From Rhynchopus sp. YZ270_cl-10 (lineage: Eukaryota; Euglenozoa; Diplonemea; Diplonemida; Diplonemidae), in the NCBI GenBank assembly GCA_964035575.1, contig OZ037883.1, positions 744,001 to 808,000 on the forward strand: DNA of 64,000 nucleotides, written 5' to 3'. Of the stretch, positions 11,138 through 23,169 are shown piece after piece. The first letter of the stretch is position 1. Each line of letters starts with the position of its first letter. Both the position numbers and the translations under genes were made by a program. Under the pieces are notes generated by a model that was not told the DNA's origin, searched no databases, and worked only from the letters and a program-made list of their open reading frames with translations.

Positions 11138-11195
11138 TTGTTGTATCGACAATCACGTTATACCTACTGGTATAACATGATTGTCGATACAACAA
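11138..11195 (+). repeat. family-C hairpin, nearly perfect 27-bp stem
   Basis: Arms 11138-11164 and 11169-11195 pair with one mismatch, closing on a TACT loop. Arms start TTGTTGTATCGACAATCA. The other copies (17969, 63696, 63846) keep the left arm but have diverged right arms. Confidence 0.88.
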
Positions 11196-11892
11196 TATGA
11201 TTTTTTTTTCTTCGTTCCTTTTGTGTGGACACCCCGCTCATTGCACATTCCCCTGGTTTATTATGCACTATTTCATCCACTCGGGTGTGTGGGGGTGAGG
11301 GGTCGCGGGAGGGGGAAAAAAATAGGGGGAAAGGAGATGTCGATTCTGTGGAGAAGAAGTCCGCTCTCCCCCCAAAACAAACACAACAAAATAAGTGGTG
11401 AACGAAGCAAAACTATTTTTTTTTTATTTTCTGGTCGTGGGTTTTGGGAAAGGGGGGTAGGGGGGGAGTAGGGCACGGGGAGAGGGGGTAAGACTTAATC
11501 TTTGGAAAAGAGAAAAATGCCCCAGATCAAAAATCCTGGAAAATAAAAATGAACAAAGGAAAGAACTGACAGCAAGACACAAACGCGAAAAAGAAAAAGA
11601 AAATGCCGCCCTCACGACATACCCAGTCAAAAAAAAGCAAATAGGAACACCCAAATTGAAATTGAAAAATGTGAAGAGAAAAGAAAATAGCCCCCAAAAA
11701 AATAACACACCAAGAAAAAACCCCTAAAAAAAAACAAAAAACATACCCTCCCCCTTCTCATTGTCCAATCTCTTTATGTGATTTCTTTTTCTTCAGAATG
11801 CCACACACAGGCTAGCTTATTCCTTTCCTTCCCTCTTTCTCTTTCTCCCTGCAACTCAAATTGACACCTTTTTTTTTGAAGAAAAAAAATTA

Positions 11893-13965
11893 TTATTCTG
11901 GTTGGTGTCCGGTGACCATGTGGGAGACAATTTCCTCATCGGTGTCGGAGTCCTCTTTTTCTTCGTCAGAGGTCTCATAATCGAGGAGGGCACGGAGTGA
12001 GGCTGGGTTTGCGTTTTGGAGGGTGATGGTTGCACATGCGTACGTGGGGGAGGGGGGTGTGGAGGGGGCGGAGTCGGTGGCAGAGGCTACGTCCCATTCA
12101 CGGTCTTCACCGCCGGAGGGGGTGCGGGAGGTGGTGGCGTTCTCGTCACGGGCTGAGGTGTATGTGGTGGGCAGGGACATGGTGGAGGAGTCGTGCGGTG
12201 CGTGGCAAACGTTTTGCATAGAACCGTCCGGCGATCCCGCGAAGACAGGGGCCGGCACCACACCAATGTCCGCCAAATACAACGCGAGCTGTGCAATGTG
12301 CATCGCACTGCTGTCCGCAGCATTCGCAGAGATAAGCTGCTGGTCATCCCCACCACCCAAAGCCTGCTTCGTCCACCGTGCAAGCTCCTCGGGGTCGACG
12401 GAAGCCCTGTTGCTCGGAGGGCTCTCCTCAAAGCTGACGGACTTGATGTGTTCCTTCTTCTTAGCCTCCCGCCTCGCCCGTTCCTTCTCCTTGTCCTTCT
12501 CCATTTGCTGCTGCTGTTCGAATTGTTGAATTTCGCTCTGCTCGCGTTCCTTGTTCTTCGCAGCCTCTTCCATAAAAGGCTTGCGCAGGTCGTTGTTCAT
12601 CCCCTCCCACTTCGCGGTGGCGGCAGTCATTCTGTGGAGAAGGGTTTCCTTCATAGAGCGGTTGCGGTTGGCAAGGTCCTGGTACTTCTCGGCAGGGGAC
12701 ATCTCCTTCCACTTGGAGGACGTCACGTCGTCACGCTTCATCTTGACGCCCTCAAGCTCCTTTGCGATGAACAAGCTGTACGCAGACGTGAACGTGTCCT
12801 TCCCACCCTTCATGCTACGACGAGGCGACGCCTGTGGAGACTGTGCAGCACCAGACCCCGCCTTCTTGTTCTGCCCCTGCAAGCGGTTGCACTGCGATGC
12901 GTGCCCCACAGCCTGGTTCGCAGGGATCTGCACATTGCATCCGGCACAGGTGATGATTGCGACGGCCTACGTGAGGTGAAGGGGAGTGAAGTAAGGGGGA
13001 AAAGAAAATAGTGAAAATAATATTAACGGTGCCGGACCCACGCCTGGTACAGAATTCTCCAGGGGGGCGAAACACAAAGGCATTCGTAGGCAGGGCTCTT
13101 GAAGGAGTGTGAATCAACACAAGATATGTCGTGAAATTGACAACGTGTTTGTCTCTCAGCAATATGGATTATCGAACCGCAGGGGAAAAGGTTGGTGATA
13201 TGCATAATCTTCAACAAAAAGTGGTGTGGTGTATACCTTGTCACTCCCATAACTGCCCCGCCAGTTTGCGGAGTGCCCACCCCAGCTTGCCGGGCGGCGA
13301 CTGCGGCGCCCCCCTCCCTTCTCACCAGCCGCTGCCGCTGCTGCTGCTGCTGCAATCACCACGTTGGGTGCGGTGCTGTTCATTCTGTCGTTGCTTTTGT
13401 CAAGACTTGCCAGACTTGCAAGACTCAGATTCGTCAGACTTGCGGACCCAACATCGTAGTGATGCCCCTGCCCTGGAGGCGACGTCCCGGTGCTGTCCTC
13501 GACGTAGCGATCCCGGCGTGCGAAGTTGTCGTTGCCGCCTTTCTTTCCTGCCTTGCCGCCCTTTTGCCCAGGCTGGGGGCGGCGGTTGCCGGAGAAGCTT
13601 GAACCACTGTAGTTCGAGGCATACCCGGGGCTGGCAGGAGATCCTGTGTACTGACTCTGCTGCTGCTGTTGCTGCTGCTGAGGCGGTGCCTGCTTGCGTG
13701 CGTACATAGCTCCACGGTCATGTGGTGCTGGAGCGGCACCACCACGCTGGCGTGGAGACGGCCCAGACCCCTCCTGTTGCTGCTTCCACTCCTGCTGCTG
13801 CTGCTGCTGTTGCTGCCAGCGCTTGCTCCTCTGCTTGCCCTGCCCCGGGGCAAGAGACGGCCCACACGGCGGCGTTCCCGCCAACGTCGGCGGCCCAGAC
13901 TCACCATCCAAACTAATAATGTCACTCAAACAGATCCCATACTCCTCCTCTCCCAAGGCCGCCAT
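11893..13965 (-). CDS. Gln-rich zinc-finger / HMG-box-like protein (2 exons)
   Basis: Two exons are visible: 13965-13237 and 12966-11893, joined in phase 0 across an intron that starts GTATAC and ends CACGTAG, giving 600 residues. The N-terminal half is low-complexity, with long Gln runs coded by CAG, and Gly/Arg/Ser-rich, as in RNA- or DNA-binding proteins. Exon 2 opens with a possible C2HC finger (C-x2-C, then H-x3-C) at the splice junction. A segment beginning about residue 295 (FTSAYSLFIAKEL, then W..MSPAEKYQ) resembles an HMG box. A Lys/Glu coiled coil and an acidic tail (SDEEKEDSDTDEE) follow. The ATG follows CCAGCAG directly, which would suit trans-splicing. A chromatin or RNP role is inferred from composition; the HMG assignment is tentative. 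Confidence 0.7.
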
Positions 13966-16085
13966 CTGCTGGCTGCGGGTCGTACACGCAATTGTAGCGA
14001 TAAAAAGGAAGTCCTTTTTTCGCTTAAATAGCCCCTTCTTCTAGAAAAAGAAAAAGGTCGGTGAGGGGGAAAGTCGCCTCTTCTGAGTGTAGCGTGTGTG
14101 TTTTCTTTTTTTTGTAGTTCTCAAAACGTTTTCCTGTCCTGGCGGATGGAGTTAGGAGGGGAATACATGGGGTGGGAGCTACCTCTCGCTAAATATGCAG
14201 TTTCCCCCGAATTTTAGAATACCAAGCACGGAAGAGGTGGGAGACGGGAGGGGGAAAAAAACGGATTTGCAAACAGCATCTGAGCTAAGCAATTACCCCC
14301 TCCTCCTCCTCCTCCCCTCCTCCTCACTCCACATCCCGAAGAAACCACTGGGACACCCCGACTAGGAAAACCACTCGTGAACGCCCTCACCTCACCCTCA
14401 CCCCGCCCACCCCTACAATGCATTGCAACGCCTGGTACAGAGTGCCAGAGCACCCTTTCGTTTAAAGACGTCAACTAAGCCCGAAAGGCGTGAATTGTGT
14501 CACACCGACCCAATGCCAGAGTCATTTGAGGCGCCAGCCTTGCTACGAAGCACCGAACCATCTCAGGGGTGTCCTTCACAGGCAGCACACACCCCCCCAC
14601 CCTCTGGAGAGCTGTACTCATCGTCATTTTCACACTTCTCACAGAATTGCCATCCTTGCCATTCACCTCTGAAACCATCCCCTATTTGCTACCATAGAGA
14701 CCACATGCCTTTTAACATCCCAAAAAAGGGTGAATCAAAACAATCTCTGTATCCCACACCCACACCACAACCATCCCCAGGCTCTGCAGAGTTAGGTTAA
14801 CTCCAACTCCAGAGTGTCTCTCTTGGTAGGTGATGCCGTGGCCATACACCAATGTACAATATCCCGCCCAGGAAGCCGACCCCGTTACCCACCCACATCC
14901 CCCGACTGCGAGCTGGACACGCACCCCACCACAGACACCCCAGCACTCGCCATGGAAGCGCCCTTCCAATCCGACGGCATTGTGCATCCTTCACCTCGTA
15001 GACCATCTCAATGCTTCTAGACAAGCCTGCCGCAGCTACCCCCATCATCTGTTCTGTTGTGACCAAACCTCAACCAAATGCTCGGCAGAATATCCCATAA
15101 TATCCACCACATAGACAGAGTTGTGGAACAGACCCGAACAACCGCAAGAAACCCTGAGGCAGAACAAAGGCAATGATCGCAAATACGAACACTGCTGTTC
15201 CCCCCTGCAAAAGATATCCCGCCTCTGGTTGCAACTATGCCCCCCCAATGATTCCCCCCACTCATCTACACCCTCCTTCCCTTCCTCCATCTGATGGAAT
15301 CATTTCTGCATGCAACGTCGCCAGCATAGCAACACAGCCCCATACCATACCCTCCTCTTTCACCAGGGCATGACACACCTCATGCGACAAAAAGGCGAAA
15401 TCAAACATTTGAACGCACCTCACCTAACGCAAGGTGAACCAATCAACCTCACCGCAAAACATACGCGCGCCCCCGGAGATTCCCCACCGACGGGGGTCAC
15501 GCACCTGGTCTCTTTTCCCCCATCGATACAGAAAACAAAACATTTGAACCTCATTACCCACGCTTCCTCTGACCGAGGCATACTCTTAGCGTACCTACAG
15601 CCCCAGCCGTTCTTCTACGTCGCCCCATTTGAGGGGGATGCACGCTATGCTTCAAATAGGTCCCCTTTCCCCCTCCCTTCCCTCCCCTTTCCCCCCAAGG
15701 CAACAGCTCTTCTCAGCATTCCTATCGGAGGTCCTTGCATAACGAAAACGCTGCATCCCTCCCCATCATCCACCACCTCAGTCTTGCCATCCAAAAACCT
15801 CTTCTTTTAATATCCTCCATCCCTCCCTACCCCCTCCCTACCATTTCCTCATAGTCCACTATATTGTGGCAGCCCTGCTGTAGCTCTCTGCGCCTTTAAT
15901 AAGCAAACGTACCGCCTTTTTGTCCTTCCCCCTCCCCCACACACTCACCAATAAGAGGACATCTGGCAAAGATTTCATCGGAAGACCCTACATAAGAGAC
16001 GCTGTTCTACAGAAACAGACCCTCTGATCGACCCAGCTCTATACAAGAAGGTGATTCACTCGGTATGTCGTGGGGGCGCTTCCTT
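13966..16085. other. gene-free, pyrimidine-rich stretch
   Basis: C-rich on the plus strand with few A/T runs, unlike the flanks. Open frames on both strands are short, Pro/His/Ser- or Gly/Trp-rich and overlap, as expected from composition. No gene, tRNA or repeat recognised. Confidence 0.55.
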
Positions 16086-16850
16086 GCCTTTACTGAGCAT
16101 CAACCGTTGGTGCTTTGGTGAGCGAGTTGAAGGTTGTGGGTGTCTACACGTATCCATCACCCTCTGCACGACCCATGCAAAGGATATCCTTAAGATTCGA
16201 TCAGACAAAAGAAAGAAAGAATCAAAGTGGAGAGACAGCATCGTGTACAGGTCGTGGTGATGGTATCTGATCAGCTTCGATCCCCCCCACACCGCACACT
16301 CTTGGTCTCTGATGAATCAAGAGAAAAGCGAGAATTCTGTACCTTCTGAGTCAAGCTAAGTGTGCGGTTCGGTTTGGTACAACACCCTCCATTGTGTATA
16401 CCCAGATTTGCTTCTCAGATCCCTGCACACCCTACTCCAGATGCGATTCTGCGGTGAAGGCAGTAGAATCGCGGCAGGATGGTGACACAAAAAAAGGGGG
16501 GAAAGGGAAAAGGGAAAAAGGGGGAACATTTTTTTGTTTGAATCGATACATCTGGACAAAGACCAGAGGGGGGAAGGGGGGGACACGATTTTTTTTTTGT
16601 TGTTGAAAAAAAAAAAAAAAAATGCTGTGCAACAACTCACATTTTTTGCGATTCTGCACTGTGACGGAATTGGACGGTCTTGCACCTAGTCAAACAAGAC
16701 AGGTGGGGAGGGCATAGCAACTTCCAGGGATAATAACTAAATTTCCCCACGTCTAACTACCCCTCTTTGAAAAACCGTTGGGACACGTGTAGACACCCAC
16801 AACCTTCAACTCGCTCACCAAAGCACCAACGGTTGATGCTGAGTAAAGGC
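16086..16850. mobile_element. inverted 67-bp arms around a 631-bp spacer
   Basis: The arm at 16086-16152 (starts GCCTTTACTGAGCATCAACC, ends GTGTCTACACGT) returns inverted at 16784-16850 with a single visible difference. No target duplication is seen. It could be a small inverted-repeat transposon or an inverted duplication. Confidence 0.65.
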
Positions 16851-17510
16851 ACCAGTCAGATCGCAAGACCTGGCTAGCCCACAGAACAACACAAGCCCAG
16901 GGCTAGTGACAAATAACCTTCCAGAATTTAAAAGAACCAGACGTCACACATCTAAAAAAAAACATTTAAAAAAAAAAAAAAACAACTCCTGACTGTATTT
17001 AAACCTTCGGGGGGAAAGAGGGCACAGAAGGGAGGGGGGTTTTGACTGGGAAAATTTAGCTCTGGTAGTGTAGAGCAAATTTTACGCCAAGAAAAATGAG
17101 GTGATAAGATGACCGAAGCTCAGAGGGGCTTTGTCAACATTCAAAAAAGGGGGGAGTATTTTTCGAAGTGGGTGTGTGAAGAAATACTTCCCCCCGAATC
17201 AGTGCAGACTGTACACTGCATGTATTCTTACCCTCTCCCTGAAGAAGATGGGGAAATAGATCACAAAAACAGGAATAAAAAGTTGTGTTTGTGTTGCACA
17301 AAACCATTTTGATTTTGCGTTCTTTTGTTGACTTTTTGTTTTCAGGCACTTTTTTCCGTGGTGTGGAAAAGTGGGGGGAGGAAAAAAAATGAGAAGGGGA
17401 GTTGCGATGACTGTCTCAACTCAAGAATAGTTGTGTTTGTTAAAGACCGTCCTCGCACCCCCCTCATACGCACTACATGTGTACATTACGGAGTGGGGAA
17501 GGGGGAGGCA

Positions 17511-17619
17511 CAGCAGAGAATAAGACTCGGGGACCCGGTTATTCTCAGCCGGACTGGGACCCGGGACCAGGACCTTGACCTGGACCCAGGGACCGGGGGA
17601 CCCGGCTTATTCTCTGCTG
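17511..17619 (+). mobile_element. 109-bp CAGCAGAGAATAAG miniature element
   Basis: Inverted ends CAGCAGAGAATAAG frame a GGGACC-rich middle. A second copy lies inverted at 28714-28845. Confidence 0.75.
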
Positions 17620-17968
17620 TGGGGGGAGGAAGGGAATGGATATTTTGCCAACAACGTTTCAGTTATTTCGCCTTTTCTTCGTGGTTTTTTTTTCCTCTCC
17701 GTATTTTTATTTTGTCCGAACTGGGATGAATTTTCGAATTGGCATCAGGTACCCTGGACCCAATTTTTAATTTTTCGGGCATTTTCTCCTTTGTCGTCAA
17801 AAAAAAGAAGAGTGCAAACAGACTTTTCTTTGTATGGATGGGAAAAACTGTAAACCTCTCGAAACAGCAAAGAGAAACACTCCCAAGGAACGTACCACAT
17901 CTGCCACCTGGTTCTCTTGAGGTGTACCTTCATAGCTTAAAAAAACATTATTTGAGTAATGGCATTTT

Positions 17969-18029
17969 TGTTGTATCGACAATCACTTCACACCTACTGG
18001 TATAAAGATTTGTACTCAATGTCGGCCGA
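17969..18029 (+). repeat. family-C hairpin
   Basis: TTGTTGTATCGACAATCACT left arm followed by CCTACTGG and ACTCAATGTCGGCCG; the long stem is partly lost. Confidence 0.7.
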
Positions 18030-18153
18030 AAAAGAAACAGAAAAAATGTTCTTGCCTCCTGTGTTGTAACACCGGGCAATCTCCACTTCTTTTGCTTATC
18101 TGTTGGATTAGTGTAACTCAAGCAGTCTGTACCGGAATTTATTCTTACTGGTG

Positions 18154-18252
18154 TTATACGGGGGGCGGGGTTTCACAACATTTCACATCCACATAAGTCA
18201 AGCAAAGCTGTGAAAAGGTGTGAAAACGTTGTGAAACCCCACCCCCAGTATA
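18154..18252. mobile_element. short inverted-repeat element
   Basis: TATAC, a G run and GGGGTTTCACAAC at the left end return inverted at the right end (GTTGTGAAACCCC, then GTATA). No coding capacity. Confidence 0.6.
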
Positions 18253-19251
18253 GCACCACCTACGCACCTTTGCATCCTGACAAAGGTGGATGACACAGCT
18301 ACGTATCGCATCAAGAAGAATAACGCGCGCAGCGTCCACCTTTACGGGGGGGAAAGATCGGGACTCAAAATCGCTAAGTAAAAAACCCTTCAAAATTGTT
18401 GCGATGTCCACCCCAAAAATGGTCCGATGCCCAAACACACAAGGCATTGATGCAGGCACCTCCGACTGACCGTACGATGCCAGCCAACCGGAAAAAAAAA
18501 AAAGAGAGAAAAATTAATCAAATACCAGTTGCATCTCGCAAAAACAGATCAAACAGAAAGGGGTGGAGCAGAGGGAGGAAAGCCACTTTGAGAAAAACTT
18601 TCAAAACAAATAGCGGGGAGTGTCTGTGAACAAAAATAAGGGGAATAAAATGGTGGAATTGATGTATGCTTAAAACTACTAAAAAAAAAAAACAGGACTT
18701 AAGATGAACAGGTCCTTGGGATTTTCCGGGAGGGTGTAGGGGCCATTGTGTCTACTTTTTTATTTTCCCCAAATGTGTCAGGGAAAACCGTGTAAAATAA
18801 TGACAGCCACACCTGCGTTGGTTATCCCCAAACCTCCAAAAGACCTTGTACACAAAAAGGGCACCCTTTCTTTCAGCAGAGTTGCACTATTAGCAGCGAA
18901 GTTGCCGCTTTGAACATAGTACGTAAATCATACACATTCAAACTTGATAACTCGAAATCAAGTAGGGGGAGGGGATAGGGAGGGGGAAACGGCACGATAG
19001 AGATAGTCAAAATAGAAGATGACTTCACGATATGACAAGTGAATAAAAAGAAAAGGAGATAAAAAGACAACTTTTATTGCCTCCAAATATCGAGCCTCGA
19101 GCCAAAATCCTTTAGGGGGGCAGGAAAAATAGTGGAAAAATGGGAAGAAAAAAAAGGGGGGGAGGGAATTTCAAATGAGTCGCATAAAAAATTATCTGGC
19201 TTTCAAAACACATTTCACGCGCACGGTAAACAATGAAAGCTCATCTAGGCT

Positions 19252-20523
19252 CTAATAAGCCTTACTCTCCTGCTCCTCAGTAGGGGCGTAGTCCCACTTC
19301 AGGTTCCGCCCAATCATGGACTCCAACTCCTTGTTCAACGGGGCATAGTACTTCTGCATCTCTGCAATCAGAACAGGGTCGCTCGAAGACGGGCAGCGCT
19401 TCGTGTTCGCGTTCTTCAGCAACGTGCATTTGCTCAGGTCTGCCACAACATCCTCAGTCACACAAGCTGCAGCGTCACGCGGAAGTGCACCTGCCATTCT
19501 CCTGATTGTGTCAGGAGACCCTGCAGCGGACAGGTCCTCAGTCTGGTTGATGAAGGTGAACTGCGACAGATCGAAGTGCTTGAGGTAGCGGTTCAGGTCG
19601 TGCACGTAGTTCCCCATCTGGGACAGGGCTCCGGACTGCCGGATGCCGAACATGCCGTGCTCTCCTGTAGTGAGAAAGTTTCCAGTAATGTTCTCGCCTT
19701 CGTTGTAGATTCTGTTGGTCTCCTCAGAGATGGAGTACTCCCAAGCATCGCGCATCGTGTCCTTGGCAGGCACGCTCTTTGCACCGTACTTCACAAACTC
19801 AGCAACAAGCGCCTTCTCGAAGTTGTACCAGCTGACGTTCTGCGAAATCGGCTCGCGCAGACACACAATAAACTTCATGTTGGGGTTGACCTTCTTCATC
19901 ATTGCAGGCACCCACGGTGCTGTCAGCGACGTTGCGCTTGCATCGTACGCGAAGAACGGCTTTCCACGGAGCTGGCACCACCACTTCTCGAAGATCGTTG
20001 GGAACACCATCTTGTACAGCACGGGGTTGATCAAACGTGCGTACACACCTGAGAAGTAGAGCGACTCTTTGTTGTTGATGAACTCCGTTTTGAGGTATGT
20101 GTAGGGTTGGTGCGCACCTGGGAACTGCTCGAGGTAACGTGCAGTGGTTGTGGTGCCTCCGCGAGCCTGACCGAGAATCATCAGGTCGGGTGTCACGCGG
20201 AAGGGGACGGTGAGGAAACGCCACAGGGCCGTGAGTGGGCTGTGGTTGAATGCAACGAGCAGCATGATCAAGGCGGACGGCTTTGCTCTGCCGCCTGAGA
20301 GGTAGCGTACGATGTGCGTTGCGACGAAGCAGTGGATGGTGCCGCTGATGAGGGTGAGGACAAGAAGGATACGCTGCAGCCTTGCTGGCATACAGAATGA
20401 CTTCAACGCCGTCTGCAGGGCACCGTCGGAGATCTTTGTTGCAAACCATCTTGCAAGTCTCTCGACAACTTTGTGCTTCACAGCGTAATACGCAAGCGCG
20501 ACATGTGCAGTCCCTAGGGCCAT
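19252..20523 (-). CDS. membrane-anchored sulfotransferase-like protein, copy 1
   Basis: 423 residues. A hydrophobic N-terminal segment (about 50-75) suggests a type II Golgi membrane anchor. The 5'-phosphosulfate loop is visible as LGQARGGTTTTARYLEQF (about 117-134), and the 3'-phosphate-binding segment as FIVCLREPISQNVSWYNF (about 218-235), with the Arg and Ser expected to contact PAPS. Such enzymes move sulfate from PAPS to sugar hydroxyls; the acceptor cannot be predicted. There is no intron. A paralogue lies upstream in transcription order at 25543-26811, and three blocks are almost identical between the two at DNA level while the sequence between them is diverged. Long open frames on the opposite strand reflect the base composition of the gene. 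Confidence 0.82.
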   Translation of the reverse strand: MALGTAHVALAYYAVKHKVVERLARWFATKISDGALQTALKSFCMPARLQRILLVLTLISGTIHCFVATHIVRYLSGGRAKPSALIMLLVAFNHSPLTALWRFLTVPFRVTPDLMILGQARGGTTTTARYLEQFPGAHQPYTYLKTEFINNKESLYFSGVYARLINPVLYKMVFPTIFEKWWCQLRGKPFFAYDASATSLTAPWVPAMMKKVNPNMKFIVCLREPISQNVSWYNFEKALVAEFVKYGAKSVPAKDTMRDAWEYSISEETNRIYNEGENITGNFLTTGEHGMFGIRQSGALSQMGNYVHDLNRYLKHFDLSQFTFINQTEDLSAAGSPDTIRRMAGALPRDAAACVTEDVVADLSKCTLLKNANTKRCPSSSDPVLIAEMQKYYAPLNKELESMIGRNLKWDYAPTEEQESKAY

Positions 20524-20960
20524 TGTGTTACTTAAGTATCTGTGAGGGTTTGAAAGTTTGAGAAAGAAAAATGAAAAATTGAAAGATTTACCTCTGTGCC
20601 TCTGTGCACATATCTAAGACATCGGAGTTGAAAATAATCAAAAAAAAAGGGGGGCGTTCACTGTCCTACCTCCATCATCTGAGAAAATGGAACGTTCAAT
20701 TCCGGGGTCATAGAATCAAAAATATGTCAGGGTGAGTCATGGGGTTATTCTTTAGTCTGTCTGTGTTCTCTTCTCTTCTGTTGCTTTTTTTTCTTCGCTT
20801 GAGTATTGCGGTGTATTGGAAAAAACAAACGAAGAGAGAATTAAAAACAAAATAAAACAAAAGAAACGAAGCAAACACGCACCTTTTCATTAATATTCCC
20901 CTCCCCCCCTTTTGGCAAGAATTTGCATCGGGAAAAAAAAAAAAATACAGATAAAAAGTT

Positions 20961-20998
20961 GGTAAAGATGAGCATAAGCCTCGCGTACTAAGGTACCT
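20961..20998 (+). repeat. family-A hairpin
   Basis: GGTAAAGATGAGCATAAGCC, loop CGCGTAC, TAAGGTACC; outer pairing shifted to GGTA/TACC. Confidence 0.65.
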
Positions 20999-21069
20999 AA
21001 ATACGAAGGTGCCTTATTGCACCTCTCGAGAATTTGATCTGGGAGCAGAAAACAAGGGGAAAAAGCTTG

Positions 21070-21104
21070 TAAGATAAATGTGTCTCTCGTGCACACATCT
21101 TACG
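21070..21104 (+). repeat. family-D hairpin
   Basis: GTAAGAT (21070-21076) pairs with ATCTTAC (21098-21104); inner TGTG/CACA; loop TCTCTCGTG shares the CTCTCGT of family A. Confidence 0.8.
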
Positions 21105-21585
21105 AGTTAAAAAGTGAACAATACCTTTATACCGACTGATCCGTCTGTACTCATAACTGCTATGTCTTTTTCGTTGACCACAGCCAATTTAGGCTGTTTG
21201 CCTGAGTCGCGCACGTGGTAATGAGCGAGAGGGGTGTAAAAGCGTGCATATCGTTGGTGCCAACTATGTTCAGTTTCTAGTAAAGCGTGTGTGCAAAAAG
21301 ATATTATCACATAGACATAGAGTACTAAACATGACATAATTACAATGCATTTATTGCGCAAATGAAGCTGATCGAGCAACAAACACTTGCGAACCTCTTT
21401 CAGAGAACAGACGCCGTCAAAAACCCAATACAGACAAAAAAAAAGGGGGGGGTTTGGTTGTTGGTGATCGGAACCTTAATTCCCCAGGGGGAACCGGGGG
21501 TTCCTACACGCCTCCAAATTCCTCGTACTTTTGTGGTCTGGTTCCGACCACCCCAATTGTAGAAAGGTTGGTTGTGAAAGTTGAT

Positions 21586-21614
21586 AAGATGAACCCGAGT
21601 TCCCTTGGCATCTT
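21586..21614 (+). repeat. family-A hairpin, covarying
   Basis: AAGAT/ATCTT outer stem and CCGAG/CTTGG inner stem replace the usual TAAGC/GCTTA pair. Confidence 0.65.
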
Positions 21615-22838
21615 GTAAAATAGAAACTAACTTTCGGTTCTGAATAAAAAGAAAACAATGAAAAACAACTTTTTCGTTTATCGCTCCACAAGCTTGTTGT
21701 GTTTTTTCGCTGAAGTGTGTGTTGTATGAGAGAGAAAAAATAATGAGTGAGAAAACACAAGCTGGCGGGCACGCACCTTCCGTCGTTTCTATTTCCTATT
21801 GTCAAGTACCTTGATTTACAAAAAAAAAAAAAATTGTCGCGGGACCACACGCTGTGACTATACGGATACATTCACCCATTCAGTAGTGATTTGATTGATT
21901 ATGGAATTGAAAGGGGTGTTCAAATCTTTCAATTGCGTCCAGGTACGATCAAAATTTTGCATCGTTCTGTTAATGTTTTTTTGTTCGCATTGCTCCCATC
22001 CTTGTCGTCGCCACTCTGGCGTTTGAAGCTGTCCTTGGTCCTTTCCAATGGAGCAGTTTCCGACTTTGCAGTTGGCTGCCATCAGCTTCGTGTCCTCGTT
22101 GTTGTCAGCATCACCCCACTCCAATCAAGGCTACTGGTTGAGTCCCAAAAACCAAAACTCAAAAGTGGCTTGAAAATTGTGGCTTTGGGGTGTGGGTTTA
22201 AAAAAAAAAGGGATGCAAGATAACTGCATTGCCTGCACACACTAAGCTTCATAAAAAAAGAGAAGTTAAGAGGGGATCGGATCCCTTGGGGATACACTAA
22301 GGGAAAAAGGGGGGTGCAATCGAGCGGTGAGGGAAGACTGGGTGGGGGGTGATAACTTGATAAACAATGACCCTGCACGGGGAGGGGGTTCCCCCGGATA
22401 TCTGATTTACGGATATTCTGTTACAGTTCGTTAAACCGGCTCGTTTTGAAAGTACTGAGAAAGCTCGAGAAGAGCTCCCAACCTTTTTGTACAGAACATT
22501 TCCCAAGGGACCACATGAAGTCACCCACATTAATAAGTCATGCATAGGACCTTCAAGGATGTGTTCAGGACAAAAATATTACTCTGCAATATTTAATCCC
22601 AAGCGCAGTTAAAAAAAGGGAAAAAGAGAGAGAGAAAGAAAAAAAGGTGAAATACGGACGATACAAAGCCCTCTCGGGACAGTGAATGCAGAGGTTTAGT
22701 ACCCCCAGTGTGTTGTGTGTGTGAGGCGTTTCCTCACACACAAAAACAAAAAAATGATGGATTTAGGATTGAAAAAACTACACTACTCCAACAACTTATC
22801 GGGGGAAAAAAATTGTGTTGGGTCTCAGTCATGCACAC

Positions 22839-22936
22839 GGTGGAGTCCACCCGGGGGGGAGTGCCTAAATAGGGGGACTCAAAGAGTCCTCCTAATCCAC
22901 CCCAAAAGAGTCACTCCCCCCCGGGTGGACTCCACC
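22839..22936. repeat. hairpin with GGTGGAGTCCACCC arms
   Basis: Arms of about 25 nt (22839-22863 and 22912-22936) are near-perfect inverted repeats, with a small GGGACTC/GAGTCC hairpin between them. Confidence 0.8.
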
Positions 22937-23169
22937 GCACGACGGGACCCAGTGACAAGTGACAAGTAAATGACAAGTGAATGACAAGTGAGCCACTTGT
23001 CCACTTGTCATGACAAGTGATTTTCTATGGGGATATAGGCTATTCACTTGTCATGACAAGTGAAATGACAAAAAAGTCACTTGTCATGACAAGTGACTTT
23101 TTTGTCATTTCACTTGTCATAAATATGACAAGTGATTCACTTGTCACTTGTCATTGGGTCCCGTCGTGC
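22937..23169. mobile_element. palindromic element built of TGACAAGT units
   Basis: Ends GCACGACGGGACCC and GGGTCCCGTCGTGC are perfect inverted repeats. The inside is direct and inverted copies of TGACAAGTGA separated by short spacers, making nested palindromes. It adjoins the hairpin at 22839-22936. Confidence 0.75.

Larger units (their letters stand above)
8075..11892. other. gene-free stretch
   Basis: Homopolymer-rich DNA. It holds hairpins of families D (8394, 10960), A (10201, 10559), E (10260), B (10421) and C (11138). No reading frame has plausible protein composition. Confidence 0.65.
16851..19251. other. gene-free stretch
   Basis: Contains a TIR element (17511-17619), a family-C hairpin (17969), an inverted-repeat element (18154-18252), a family-G-like GCGCGCAGCG motif at about 18327, and long A runs. 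No gene seen. Confidence 0.6.
20524..22838. other. gene-free stretch between sulfotransferase genes, left part
   Basis: Holds family-A hairpins (20961, 21586) and a family-D hairpin (21070). A minus-strand frame at 21858-22124 has mixed composition but no similarity that I recognise and no clear start context, so I do not call it. Confidence 0.55.

Noticed and set aside
14423-15810. Overlapping frames in the C-rich stretch
   Set aside because: Composition-driven Pro/His/Ser or Gly/Trp peptides in several overlapping frames; no single frame continues.
19403-20523. Plus-strand frames opposite the sulfotransferase genes
   Set aside because: They mirror each other in both paralogues only because the genes on the other strand are similar; no protein-like domains.
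21858-22124. 88-codon minus-strand frame with mixed composition
   Set aside because: No recognisable motif, no acceptor near the start, surrounded by repeats. Not enough to call.
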